The position numbers were made by a program, and so were the translations under genes. Below are positions 1-11,979 of a DNA stretch of 64,000 nt, piece by piece. The stretch is taken from NCBI GenBank assembly GCA_964304625.1, contig OZ199840.1, positions 2,480,001 through 2,544,000 of the forward strand. The letters run 5' to 3'. Each line of letters starts with the position of its first letter. Position 1 is the first letter of the stretch. The stretch is from Kudoa neothunni (taxonomy: Eukaryota; Cnidaria). A model generated the notes under the pieces. It made no database searches. It was given only the letters and a program-made list of their open reading frames with translations, and was not told where the DNA came from.

Positions 1-849
1 TATCCAGAAGGTGAATCGATGGTCCTAAATTTTTAGAATAATCGAGGTTGGGTTGTATTTTTTCCATTTTTCTGTTTGAAAATTTAAAATAATATAGTTT
101 TAATTCTATTCACTTTACTAAATAATCTGAAGGTTTTGAATCTATTTATTTTTTTAAATATAGCGACTTGCATAAACAATAGTAGTGGTTAATTCCTAAT
201 TCAAGATCGCTATCAATAACTAACACTTCACTAAATAGGTATTTTGTGCTTGCGCGTAATAATTATATGTCCGATTTTTTAAATGTAAAAGAAACAATTG
301 AGGTTCATGTTATTAACATAATAAAAATTCTAACAATAATCTAAAATGGTTTAAACTTGTTTTGATCTTGCAAGAAAGTTTAAGTTTTTCGGAGGAGACC
401 ATTCAAGGTTGTTATATTTGATATATTGATAAGACTCATAGTAATTATCATGACATTTTATTATAAAAACTTTTCAATATATTTTATGTTTTTATATTTT
501 TCTTATGTTTTTACTTTAACTCGTCGCTAAATTTCTAATTTACTGTGAATAATTCAATATTGATCAACGGAGCGCCTGGGGAAGTGTAAAATCGATACAT
601 CACGTGATTTTGATATATATTTGTTTATATAAACATTTAAAAAATTTAGAATTATTATTAAATAACTATAAAAAGTTTGCAAAACCGATTACCAACTGTA
701 ATGGGCGTTCAATTATAATTAAATGCGATTTTATCAGAGAATTGGCGGAATTTTTTTCATATAAAAATTAAATAGGTTTGACTTCTTTTCGTTCTCCTTG
801 GAGAGTTCAATTTTTTCGTATTATTTTTTTTAATTTTCCTTCTATTAAC

Positions 850-1503
850 AATAAAACTGAAGGTTTTGTCTAAATTTTTTCGGATACCCCAAAATATATG
901 GTTGCAAAGAGAATAACGTCGTTAGTTCTGCATATAAAATATTTGTCATTTCCAACGAAATTGGTGAACTTCCTCTGATTGGTTTTCTGACAAAAGAGTT
1001 TAAGATGTGCACGTTTATGTTAAATCTTGAACCAAATATTATTCAAGTAATCTTCTTCTCTTCTAAAAACCAATATATAATATGATTTTATTAGAGTTTC
1101 ATTGATAAAAAACGGATGAAGTTGTATCTAATTGAGGTTTAAGTTTGGAACAATGGCTCTCTCCTGAAACTCAGTATCTTTATTTATATCGATTGCATTG
1201 GATGTTTGATATATTTTAAAAATCTATTCAAACATATATAGAGTTGAGAAAGTTTGCGATGACCAACCACCTGGGAATTCTCTAGAGGAGGTTTCAAAGT
1301 CATATTTGACCGATTTTAAAGACTTGCCACTTTCTATCAGATTTGATAAACTCTCTGTTTGTATAAATAAAAACAAACCTCTTGATCTATCATTGGATGA
1401 TTCAACCCATACCAAGTCAGTTGATGACATTTATTCTAAGTTGAAAGCATTGCAACTACCAAATAATTCCGGTTCTAACATAAGTGATTATAATTTATAT
1501 TGA
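850..1503 (+). CDS. Spliced host gene, 3' part, product not recognised
   Basis: Four exons join without a phase error: about 850-1046 (5' limit unknown), 1095-1136, 1175-1203 and 1242-1503 with a TGA stop. The three introns are 38-48 nt, begin with GT and end with AG, like those of the named genes in this window. The encoded tail contains KIFVISNEIGELPLIGFLTK, then a Tyr/Leu-rich stretch (YLYLYRLHWIVEKV), then a polar Ser/Asp-rich end closing with SNISDYNLY. I do not recognise the family and see no catalytic motif or membrane segment. Exon consistency is the main support;it could still be a decayed gene. The 5' exons lie upstream or were not found. Confidence 0.45.
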
Positions 1504-2859
1504 GATTATCATCTACTCTAACGGAAAAAATAACAGCTTCATATATGAAGTTTATTAAATGTAGCTATACAGAGTTTATTTTAAGCTTTTCTGTTGATCG
1601 TAATTGTTTTCTAGCTATTTAATTATATTAAAATTAGGAAATTTTAATAATGGGGAATAAACCTTCTTATATATCAAATATAATTTCTCGTAGGTGATTC
1701 ATTTAATTTCAAATGTGTCGTGCTCCATCGTGTATGAAGCTTAATAATGAAATAAACAATTTTTTCGAAACTTTATAACTATTTTCGTATTATTTATTCT
1801 TCATAATTTATGTTTAACCGAGAATTTTTATATTTTATCCATTTAAAATATTTTCGTACCGTTATTATTGATTTTTTAGCTACCTTACTCAAGATTTTGA
1901 TAAAGAAATTTATATAGCTTTAATTTATTTTTTCTTCCTGGTTCGCCATACAGAATTAATTATCCTTTATTTACATTAGTTCTTTCTGAATATATTGAAA
2001 ACACTTAAGCCTTCAAATTAAGTTTTTGGATTAAATCTTATAGTAATTTGGATTTTAGACTTGGATAACGTTTTTAATTAGTTCCAAATGTCGCTTTACA
2101 TGGGTATGAGAGTTTATTCGCCACTTTATGTTGTTATTCACAGACTCTTTTTTATCATTCAAATAATGTCTAAATATATGTGTTGATATTAATGCCGTAT
2201 AAAGATAGTGATGAGTATTTTTAATTATTTTAAAGTAAATATCATCTTTAAGTTTAACATTATACTCTTAATTGAAATAAATGTGTTGACTTTATAACAC
2301 ATCTAATTTATTTTATTTTGAGCTAGAGAGATAATCTCATGGTTTTTTATAAAAATATAATTGATTGTTTAGTAAACGAGAATTATTCACTTAATGATAC
2401 GGCATGATTTGTTTAATGATAAAGCAAAATCATCAAACACAAATAATGGAAGGTATTAACCAATATATTTTCAAGAAATGATTTTTTATAGCTTGTCAGA
2501 TAAAAACAATAACGATCTTGAATATAACCACCGACAAACTAAAAAGGTTTAACGACTTTTTGTTACGTTTAAAATATTAGTGGTTTAGCCATTGGGGGAT
2601 TACGATCCAACTAAACTGAAGATGATTTCACAACTCCTCAAAGTGGATTTTACGTTTATTTTTATCATAAAATCAATTAAAGGAATTTTCGCTGAATCCC
2701 TCTGACAAAAAAGCCACCGACCGCCAGAATAATTCCCAGATGGGAACTTTAGAAAAAACTCATCATCACAAATTCATCTGTTTCTATAAATGATGACATA
2801 CACACCATGAACCCAATTTATATAAAAATAAGTAAGTTCATTTCTAAACATACATGTTA

Positions 2860-3490
2860 GTCATATGGATATCATTTTAATTGGATTATTAGATGATTTC
2901 AACGATTCTACTATCATTTTGTACACAAAAGACGTAGTGTTGGAAGTTAGATTATATTTTAAGGAGCTGATATCTTCTCGTTACAGAAATAACCGTAATT
3001 TTAATTTTAATACCCCAATTGTATATTTCACCAAGTTCCCCTGGAAATCTATGAGTTAATAAAGTCAGAGGTTGTTGAATTGTTTTCAACTATAAATAAC
3101 AAAAATGAGATGAAAACGTAAATAATCGATTTTTTTTCTTTTTTTTAAAATGGTTCCATTTAATAGTGATACTATAAGAGGATTAGTTTTTACAACTAAT
3201 CCAAATTTTCCCAATTTGCATCTTTTCAAGAACCAACCATATTAAACTTCCATTATGGTACTTTTTAGTGATCGCACACATTTTTATATTAAGTCTCTAT
3301 GTATGTGAGGTAGCATTACTGATAGGCAAGTCGATCATTTCTTAGAAAAATTAAATTCTAAACAAAAAGTTCAAAATATTAATTCTCCAAATATACTTTA
3401 TGACACATGTAAAATATATACTCAAGCTGTTGCTATACTCGAGCATTTGAAACCAAAACCTAATTTGTTGGAAATTAGTGTTGAGTAATT
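2860..3490 (+). other. Possible exons of an unassigned host gene
   Basis: Two open stretches read like protein. Positions 2865-3059 encode 64 residues starting MDIILIGLLDDFNDS. Positions 3319-3488 encode a stretch starting ITDRQVDHFLEKLNSKQ, with an alpha-helical tail AVAILEHLKPKPNLLEIS. I could not join them to each other or to neighbours with consistent splice phases, so strand and gene structure are tentative. They may be upstream exons of the gene at 3.7-4.4 kb or belong to another gene. Confidence 0.25.
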
Positions 3491-3693
3491 TTTATTGACT
3501 TTACTGTATATTTTTCTTTTAACTGATACACTAATAGAAATAGCTTGTCGCAAACACCATTATTACTGGAAATACTAAAGCATTATACAGTTACATGAAC
3601 CAATATGTTTTCATTGTTACAAATATGGAAGAAATCTACCTTGTGTTTGTATGCGACTAACTAATTTTTTTCTTATTAAAGTTTAATTTAATC

Positions 3694-4383
3694 ATGCTTA
3701 GTTTGGAGAATATGAAAAATGAAATTCGTCAATTTAAGACTAAGTTCCATACACTCGCAGAAATCATTCATCGAAATACGTCAGATTCGACAAGGACGTC
3801 CATGTTAAATGAAATAGAAGGAAAAATTCGAAATATCCATCTCAACAAGTATTTATTAATTGAATAATTTATTTGATAACTTATAAATGACTACCCTTAG
3901 ACTTGAACATATATCTCAGGATACACAGTTCCCCATCAACCAAAATCTTAAATTATATAGAGATAAAATTTCCCGAATAAAGCATTACTTAACTTACATA
4001 AATAATTTTGAAGAAGAAAGTAAGTTGGTTGGTTGGTTTATTTGATTCAACTGAATTTTATAAAAATATTGATTTTTTCTGTCTCTAGGTGTTTGATCTG
4101 CAAAAAACAACTTATTACTGACAGTGATGAATCAAACAAGTGACATACACTCTAGTGCTAAAACTGTCGGTTTAAATAATCAGTTGTGTTTGGAAAATTA
4201 CAAGAATGAATTACCGGCATTAAGTCTCACTTCCAAAAGGAGTATTTCGTTTTTTGTCCCGTCTACTTTACACATCTTTTTATTCGTTTTAGGCAAGCCT
4301 ATGTTAAAATGATTACCGAAAACACCAATCGATTGATGAAACAAAATGAAATATTTGCACAATGGACTTGGATAATTAACTAA
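3694..4383 (+). CDS. Small spliced gene with a dynactin p24 (DCTN3)-like tail, tentative
   Basis: Exons 3694-3848, 3901-4019, about 4121-4240 and about 4295-4383 join in phase. The introns are about 52, 100 and 55 nt, all GT-AG. The product is about 160 residues, almost entirely helical and charged, starting MLSLENMKNEIRQF. Its last 30 residues (MITENTNRLMKQNEIFAQW) resemble the C-terminal helix of dynactin subunit 3, where a Tyr/Asn-rich helix ends in a conserved QW pair. The rest fits only loosely, and other coiled-coil subunits of similar size are possible. An alternative acceptor in the last intron would give a shorter end (KPMLK). The start codon is the first ATG in the open frame; upstream exons may be missing. 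Confidence 0.3.
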
Positions 4384-4757
4384 TGTTTATTGTTTTTCTT
4401 TTTTTGTTTCAAATAATTTCTTTTTTTTTTATTTTAATTAAACGAAAACTTCAAACCTATTTTTTTCGCCGCAGAGGAATGTATGCAAACTAATTCATTT
4501 TACTTACGATCACGTTTAATCAGTTTTACGAAATTTTCTAGGAGAATTTTTATGTATTGATTAGTGTTTATTATTCTCACACAAAGTTCAGGTTAATTTA
4601 AAGACAGGGATGTTGATGATAAATGTAAATAATTATGGTATTTCAAGGAGTTACCTTTGTAAGGGCTAAATTTCTACTACACTAAATTTAATAATCCATT
4701 AATTTATATACGTATAGTAATTTAAGAGATGATGTATCATATATGAATCTTGAATAT

Positions 4758-5071
4758 TACAATGAACGAACAATCTAATTGTTTATTTCTTCACTTCTCA
4801 GGCATGCTGAAAAAATATGACTTAGAATGCCGTATATAGCTTTGACAGTTGGCTTAATTCAACCCCATTGAGGAAGTCTTCAATCAGTTAAAGTGCGAAG
4901 TGAAAAGGCAGGCCCCAAAAAACTCATGAAGACCTGCTTAACTGTGTTGAATTAAGCCAAAGAGTTGTCTCAGAAGCCAACTGTCAAAGCTATATACGGC
5001 ATTCTAAGTCATATTTTTTCAGCATGCCTGAGAAGTGAAGAAATAAACAATTAGATTGTTCGTTCATTGTA
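4758..5071. repeat. Long fold-back repeat made from a Tc1/mariner transposase tail
   Basis: The left arm (4758-4863) and right arm (4946-5071) are near-perfect inverted copies around an 82-nt spacer. The spacer plus right arm read on the plus strand as the C-terminus of a Tc1-like transposase: the block FNPIEEVFNQLKCEVKRQ, then, after a frame change, a helical tail ending FFSMPEK and a TGA. So the right side is the real 3' end of the gene and the left arm is an inverted duplicate of it. The left arm lacks 20 nt present in the right arm, lost between two GGCTT repeats. Transcription would give a hairpin with a stem of about 105 bp. Confidence 0.75.
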
Positions 5072-5107
5072 AATTTAAAGCATTATCATAGTTTTTTTGC
5101 GTCATTA

Positions 5108-5490
5108 TTAAGTGTGTTTGCATGTCGATTGAACATGCTTGCATCTTGTGGCTGGGTCATCGTGCATAATAATATATTTATTTTGAGAAACTGTTTGGTA
5201 TTCAGTGGCAATTACAGATGAATCGTTAGATTGAGATATTTTACACCATGTTGCACAAACATTATCATTTAATGCTTCATTATCAATATATGAGAATGTT
5301 TCTATTGCACCGCATATTTCTGGGGCGGTTCCGATGTCAGTGTTGCCACAATCTCTTGAAACAAAGGGACCTTCTTCATCAGTCAAAATATCAACATTAT
5401 CTGGAGGTAACGTCACAAAATAAATTGGGTTTAGAATATCATCGTCATTTTAATTATCAAGGACGGCATCAATCAAATTTGTGTATCTCA
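5108..5490 (-). pseudogene. piggyBac transposase N-terminal relic
   Basis: The minus strand encodes an acidic N-terminal region typical of piggyBac transposases: LPPDNVDILTDEEG, followed by an Ile/Ser/Asn-rich stretch. Upstream lies RYTNLIDAVLDN, which fits the start of this family, with one stop in between. The catalytic DDD domain is missing; the sequence runs directly into the Tc1 fold-back at 5071. This is a dead 5' fragment. It could also be another element with a similar acidic leader, but the PPDNVDxLTDEE pattern is characteristic. Confidence 0.55.
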
Positions 5491-5499
5491 TTATAACGT

Positions 5500-6469
5500 T
5501 TTAAGCACAAGGTCGAGTAACAGATTAATTGAAATTTTGCACGCTGGTGGTTCTTCGTTCCCTTTTCGGCACCGCACCATATTGCTTACGTTTCTTACCC
5601 CCAATGACGATTTGACCCAATTTGAAACAATATCATTTATCTAATCTTTTCGAATTATAACTTAGCTTATAAATTCTAAATTTTCTATTTTTAAGAAATT
5701 ACTGTTCTACTTCTACCCCAGTATCCCATAATTACTATATAGTACGTAATCTGAAAAGATATAAATTCATAATTGGATTTTAATTTTTTAATTACATTCC
5801 TAATGGATAAATACGTGATATACATTGAAATCATATTCATCGGCGAATTATTACAATTCTTAGAGGGGGCCGAAAAGCCAACGAAAAACCTAGAATGGGT
5901 TAACCGTTTTTTCTACGATCATGGGGCAGTGCACGTAAAGGTTGAACTGGGCTCATGTAGCTCAGTCAGATTAGTTTTAATCATTTTAGGGCTCAATGAT
6001 TAAAGCTAATTTATTTTCAACCAAAATATGAAATTTTTTTAAAATTCGCTCAAATAAAATCGTCGAAAATTGTAAACAATTCGAATTCAGCATGAGGTAG
6101 CATATTAAATATGGACGTAAATAGTATTCTAGCAGATTTTTAAATTGTTTTTTTCAATCGCAAATTATTTGAAATACAACTGGATAAAGTTTATTAAGAA
6201 TATACATCAAATAAACACTATATGATTTTCTAATCCTATTCTAACGGCATAATCAGTTTCGAATAATAATTTTTTTTATAAAGGCAGTGGCTATTGTTAA
6301 GGGTCCGTATAATCCGCATACGGGGTTGTTTATTGCTACGGGAGGAATTACCCCAAATCTAAAAAACTCGTTTAAATTTTGAAATTCACATTTGCAATTA
6401 ATGATTTTGGCGTAACATAATTAAAATTTACTGAGAAAAAATATATCAGTAAAAAATACTACATTATTG
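5500..6469. other. Intergenic, no assigned gene
   Basis: AT-rich DNA. Positions 5773-6003 hold a 76-codon open stretch containing LEWVNRFFYDHGAVHVKVE that I cannot assign; nothing around it supports a gene. Near 6287 is a short AGTGGCTATTG that resembles the TIR of the MITE at 29.8 kb. Confidence 0.3.
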
Positions 6470-8273
6470 GGTAATAGGGTAGGATGTGGCACCTAAAAAA
6501 ACATCCTTTTTGCGCATCGTTTTTTTTTCGCTGATTCCTTCACGAATGTTCATAATAAAATAAAAGAATACTGATAGGAAGTATTCAGCTAATTATAGTA
6601 GCATCTTATTTTGGTACACAAACACCATCGGCACACGTGGAATCTTCGTTAAATCTCCAAGAACCAATGAAAAACTCACCTTATTGTGCATACATTAATT
6701 CCTACATTTATCGTACGCCTTAATAACATTTTTTGTAACGGGTCGTTCCAAAATTATACAACTGAGACGTTTAATTAAACCTTACACATCTTTTATAAAT
6801 TATTTTCTCTATCATTTTTGGTATATTCGACTACGGACCAATAAAAGAAAATTACAATAAATTACCACTTTTTCTAGTTTATATATTTTTTTGGTTAATT
6901 TATTTGAATAATAAAAAAAGTTATAATCATTTTATCATAAAACTTCTATTATGAAATTTTTATAGTGACAATACAATGAATCTTCAATCTTCATTGTACC
7001 TCGATATTTGTTCCAAAAAATTGTTAAAACGATTAATTCTGAAAGAATCATTCTTAACGAAAGTTAATTATACAAAATAAAGAAGCAACGTAAATAGGAT
7101 TTTGGTCAATATAGTGTTAAACATTTACGACACACTTTACTTCATTTTTCAGATATATATAGTCTATTAAATTGATGTTCAATATTTTTTTCTTATTTTT
7201 ATAAAAATAACGATTATATTTTAGGCCTTATATGTTACAACGTATTTAATTTGGGAAGAAAATTTATAAATAAAGGTTTTTTTTAATTTCTATGGTATTT
7301 TACTATTTTACCAGTTGGTTTGACATTATATTATATAAAATTTAACATTAATTCGTTATTAAATTCTTTAGTTTTGATTGTCTTCCGAAAATCTCCCTTT
7401 AAATACTAGTCTCAATTATTTTTGCTTTTCCTGTGAAGAAGCGTCTCATCAATCTCAATAAAATATCCTTTGCCACCAAATGATTTTCGCAGAAGAAAAT
7501 TAGAAACGCAAATATTCCTTATTTTTTTAAACCGTACCCCAGCTGTTTTTGTGATTAAATTAATATTTTCTTCATCGATATGTTTGGGGAGGGATGAAAC
7601 AAATTCAAACTTAAAAAGAAAGTTCCACATAGAGGAGATACCTTAGTTTTACATCTTCAAACTGTTAGACTAGTATTTAAGTATAAAATAATTACTAAAT
7701 GAATAATCCACATCATTCCTTTCACGCGACTTAATTTTAGGTACTGATCTTTGAACATTCAAATTCCTTTAGGCGAGGGATAAACAATTGAATTTGTAAC
7801 AATTGTTACACCTAAAATGAAGAGGAGGCAGATATTATTTCTCTACAAGTATATTAAACAACTTAATGGAATTATTAATAAAAAAAAAGTCGCTATCGTT
7901 AATACAACTCAAAGAACTCATTTTCTCTAGCGCGCGAGAAATTTGATAAATTACTCGTTTAAATATTTAATATTTTGTTATTTAAATCAAACATTTCAAT
8001 TAAAAAAATGTTATTAAGGCGTATAATAAATGTAGAAGTTAGTGTATTAAAAAAATGCGTTTTCATTGGTTGGTTATTGGATATTTAACGAAGATTTCAC
8101 GTGTACCGGTGGTGTTGTATTCGGGATTTCGTAACAAAATAGACGATATCGTAATCATTTGAGTTCTTCCACTCGATATTCATTTATTTTATTATGAACA
8201 ATCGTGAAAGAATCGGCGAAAATAAATGAAGTTTAGAGATTAAAATAAAGTAGCGGTCTCCTTTACCATTACC
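6470..8273 (-). mobile_element. Merlin (ISXO2-like) DNA transposon, degenerate, long TIRs
   Basis: Terminal inverted repeats of roughly 250 bp bound the element. The left begins GGTAATAGGGTAGGATGTGG at 6470; the right ends in CCTTTACCATTACC at 8273. Between them the minus strand (7412-7630) keeps a piece of an ISXO2-like/Merlin transposase with the first catalytic block GGKGYFIEIDETLLHRK. The second aspartate, the third acidic residue and the C-terminus are not found. No clear 8-9 bp target duplication remains. The copy at 41.08-43.01 kb has matching TIRs and transposase remnants and belongs to the same family. Confidence 0.8.
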
Positions 8274-8726
8274 GCATCTCCAGTTTTTCCTGTGTTGCAA
8301 GAAATTGTCGTAATTGTATTTTTCACATATATTTGGTGGCTGAAACTAATTATTTTCAATTAAATATTTGATAGAATTCTCTTAATTTTCTAATATAAAT
8401 TCTAGAGCACCCATCGGTGGGATCATAATGGATTAAATTGCCCACGCTATCATGATCAATTTAATGCTCCGTATGACACACTAATCCATTTTGAGTTGGG
8501 CGTTAAGGGAGGCGTATATCAAATGTGGTCCTTGAAAATTTAAAACAATTAGGAAATGAACTATTAGTTTATGAATATTCTTAGAGGAAAATTATTAAGC
8601 GCATGAGGTAGAAATATTGTATTAGACTGATTATGATGCAATTTTTGTGCCCAAAGAAAACTTAGTTATATGAAGGAACCAAGATTTAGTATTTTAACTA
8701 GAGAATATATTTTTTTTCGGCTAAAT

Positions 8727-9824
8727 TACAGTGACTATGACTCGCTTCGGGTAAAATAGACAAACTTCGGTAACATCGTAAAAATTGAAATATATCATTG
8801 TTAGTCATTATATATTTAAATAAGGTTGATAATTCTTTGCCAGAATATTTTCTTCGATACATAATGAAGAAGAGTCCCTGAGTTTTTATTTCTTGCGTTC
8901 CGATATTTACGCTTAACAGCCCCAGGTAGCTTTAATTTGGTTAGAATGTATTCCCTCAGAGGAAACAAACTTCCTTCGGTGAATAACTATCCCATGCACA
9001 AAACCCAACTTTGCCAAGTTATTATATCCTTTCCAACCATCCTTACAAATGATCGACTCTTCTTCGACGTTGTCAAGGATAATTCTTGCAGGAATGTCTT
9101 TATTTCTTCGCTGGGTTAAGCGCAAAAAACAATTTCCATTCTCGTTGATACCATCAACCATCCAATATTGTTGATTACAAAGAATCCTTCCCACGTTGTA
9201 TTTTCTTTTTGATATGGCGGTCTCGTCAATTTGAACGATAACTCCACGCCCGCCAATTTTTGAATATTCCTCATCCAATTTAGAGGCCATAAAGTCATAT
9301 ATTACATTTTTCCATTCACATATGGTGGAATCGGAAGATATTCCAACATGTTTTCGAATTTCCTTATAAGTCATGGATAGGTGTTGAATTATCGAAACGA
9401 TAAATATGAAGATCTTCCACAACGGAAGTCTAGATATTTCAAAAATTGTTCCCTTTCGAATCGATATCTTTTTTCTGCATAAAGTGCATTTATAGTGATA
9501 TCCATCACGGAAATAACCATAATCCAAATTAGTGATTCTTGAATTAAATACGGCCATATAAACACGTTTTACTAAACTAACAACCACGTGACTACAATAA
9601 TAATATAAAGTTAATAGATGTGCAAACCGCGCCAGCGGGTGACACGTTGGAGATTTCATTCTCCTAATATTATGCTCCAAAAGTGGAGCGGTAGCATGCC
9701 CTAGATAATCCAACAGTGATATCATTAATATTCTCGAAAGTATATATTTTCTTGTTAAGATTCATCGCGCCACAAATATAACGACCAGTTAAGAATATCG
9801 CCGAAACGGGTCACAGTCACTGTA
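8727..9824 (-). mobile_element. Merlin (ISXO2-like) element with almost full-length transposase
   Basis: A 1.1-kb element framed by 24-bp TIRs: TACAGTGACTATGACTCG at 8727 and its inverted partner ending CACAGTCACTGTA at 9824. The transposase occupies 8816-9725 on minus. It has a Cys-pair zinc-ribbon-like stretch (YKCTLCRKK), a helix-turn-helix region, the first catalytic block IVQIDETAISKRK (written GVIVQIDETAIS) and the second CKDGWKGY. The third block reads HSNQIKATW where the family has NxIExxW, so the catalytic Glu is Lys. One base shift at about 8912 separates the last 30 residues (AVKRKYRNARNKN...), which otherwise continue to a TAA at 8816. Target duplications are not clear. The copy is recent but dead. 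Confidence 0.85.
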
Positions 9825-9924
9825 TTTTAGTCATTTTTTCATGTTTTCTCTTTTCAGCAAAAGAAATGGCCGTTAGCCTCGATCCTTTAGGTCTTTCTAT
9901 TGTTTTTTTTTATTTTCGTTAGGA

Positions 9925-10675
9925 ATGATCACGCTAAATAAGATATGTTACATGAAACTAAATCAAAATCTCACTATCTCATTTTGTATCTTTTCTTTGT
10001 CAATGTGCGTGTGTGGACCTAAATTAAAGAGATTCTCAATAGAAACATTATTCATTGATCCATTCGATGAATTATTAAAGATTTTGTTAGAATTATCTAA
10101 CATAGTTGTCTTGATATGTAACCCTAAATTTTTCCAAATAAAGTAAATACTTTACTTCCTGTAATACCTGATTTTTCAACATCAACTGAAGATAGGGAAG
10201 CTTCGTCCATCATTATTTTATCGCTGGAGGTATTTTTCATTGAATTATTATTTAAAAAAAATTAAAGGGTTCGATTACTTATTGGTCTTTCTACCTCAAT
10301 ATAAACACCAATGAATTTTTAGACGCTTCGAAAATGTTACTAAATTTTTTGGAGGGGTTTCTTAAATAGTTAAGGCATTGCATTTAAGTTTGATAATGTT
10401 AATGAATGTTGTTTCTTGGATGAATTCACTAGCATAATCTCTTGTCCGTCTTTTGTCGCAATGGGTTGATTCAAACACGGGTTCTGAGTTCATTGCTCTC
10501 GTACAGAAAATGTGCCTGCATGGCAAATTATATGATCTGTTTAATAAACACGAACGTTTATTAATGCTAGATATATTTCGTTCACATTCTTTATTCATTA
10601 ATGTTAGCTCTTCATTAACAACTTCAAAAGCTCAAAGTATGGCCTTGGAGTTGAATGCGGTTCATAGGTAGGATT
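9925..10675 (+). other. Exons of an unassigned host gene, possibly truncated by Merlin insertions
   Basis: Several open stretches read like consecutive exons. About 9950-10109 encodes FSIETLFIDPFDELLKILLE. About 10150-10230 encodes LPVIPDFSTSTEDREASS. After a 38-nt GT-AG intron, 10270-10366 encodes GSITYWSFYLNINTNEFLD. Positions 10453-10671 encode SQWVDSNTGSEFIALVQKMC and a helical tail ending ALELNAVHR. Composition suggests a HEAT-like all-helical protein, but I cannot name it and not all junctions keep phase. Merlin elements lie on both sides (8.7-9.8 and 11.0-12.0 kb), so the gene may be a fragment. Confidence 0.35.
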
Positions 10676-10985
10676 ATTTCTCATTAAATCTGAAACAATT
10701 TTATTGTATCCTTCAATTCTCATCGAATAAATGCGATCAAAAAATCATTTAAAGAAGTCACTTAAAGTTGAACATTTTTATTACGTTTTTTAAATAACCA
10801 TTCAAGGCTTCTAAAAGATTATTTGTAATGTTGCCATATATATTAATGGTATTACTAATGGATATAATCCATTCATCACAATTGGTCAAAGTGGACTTTA
10901 TCAGGGGAATAAATCACGATACGTTGAATTTTCGACGACATATGCGCACGCACATTATATTATTTTATGCGCGTGTTGGATCTGA

Positions 10986-11972
10986 TGCAGTATAGGGGCG
11001 TAACCCGCCACATGAATTAATCCGATTGGTGCGCAAAAATCGGATTACACTGCATAACATTTGTTGCTATTGATTGAACGAGATGTATCCTTTATTTGAT
11101 CGTAAATGATAAAATATAAAATATTTCACATTATTCTATATGTAACAAACGTTTTGAAGTGATCCCAAAAACCCATTCCATAGATTTTCATAGTTTTTGC
11201 GCTTCCATTGGAATTCAAATAAAAACTCATCTATGGCACTTTGAACAATTTCTCCGTTATCATTGATAGATGATGTTCGGTTTCTTGGAGAAATTCTATA
11301 TTTTATAGCATTCCATGTACCTTCGATGGTGTTTGTATGTGCGCCAGTCACGGAGTCGACAAATTCTACACTATGGTTGACTTGGAGATGATATGTTGGT
11401 GGAGATTTTGGTAACTCGAGAAGCTATCTGTTATAATGATTGAGCTTTCTCTGACATACGTCTTAATAAGAGAAATTAAAGTCTCTGCTTTTCTGTGAGG
11501 AACTTCAATAAGGAAGATCCTTCTCTCTTCGCTTCAAAAACTCCACCAAGGATCCAGGCACCATTAACAGGATGTCCACGACTATACCTAGAATCCTATT
11601 ATGATGTCTTCGAAATTTAAACTATCAGCCACTAGCTGTCTCAAGTACATCGAGTAGCTTGAAATAGTATTTGTCGAGTGTCCAGTTATAAAACCGAGAT
11701 GAGTTGATTTAACGCCAATCAACCAATAGTACGAAAATTCAAGCACCTCATTTATTGGCAACTTGCATAAAGAAAATAAAGTACTATTGAGAAAGGACAC
11801 TTTTTTCCTACAATCTTTTTTTGTACAACGCCATTGTTTATTATCCATTCATAAAGTAGGAATTTTATTGCAGCGTCTTCAGAATAGAAAATATTTTGCA
11901 ATTTCTTCACAGGAGGAATCATTTTTAATCCCATATGTGAGACGGAGGATTAGGTGCCCCTATATGCAAGGT
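10986..11972 (-). mobile_element. Merlin (ISXO2-like) transposon, broken transposase
   Basis: The transposase runs from about 11940 to 11136 on minus in several frames. Order: N-terminus (MGLKMIPPVKKLQNIF); zinc-ribbon-like WRCTKKDCRKKVSF; the central block around 11575-11390 (SRGHPVNGAWILGGVFEAK, then DSFSSYQNLHQHI); and the C-terminal block GAHTNTIEGTWNAIKYRI with the catalytic Glu kept. At least three frameshifts or stops interrupt it, at about 11840, 11590 and 11370-11470. Short inverted termini, TGCAGTATAGGGGC near 10986 and GCCCCTATATGCA near 11971, probably mark the ends. Its sequence differs enough from the 6.5, 8.7 and 46.5 kb copies to be a separate family. Confidence 0.75.
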
Positions 11973-11979
11973 TAGCCCA

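Noticed and set aside
3694-4383. GOSR2/membrin SNARE
   Set aside because: The early helices align loosely, but there is no SNARE layer pattern or C-terminal membrane anchor after splicing.
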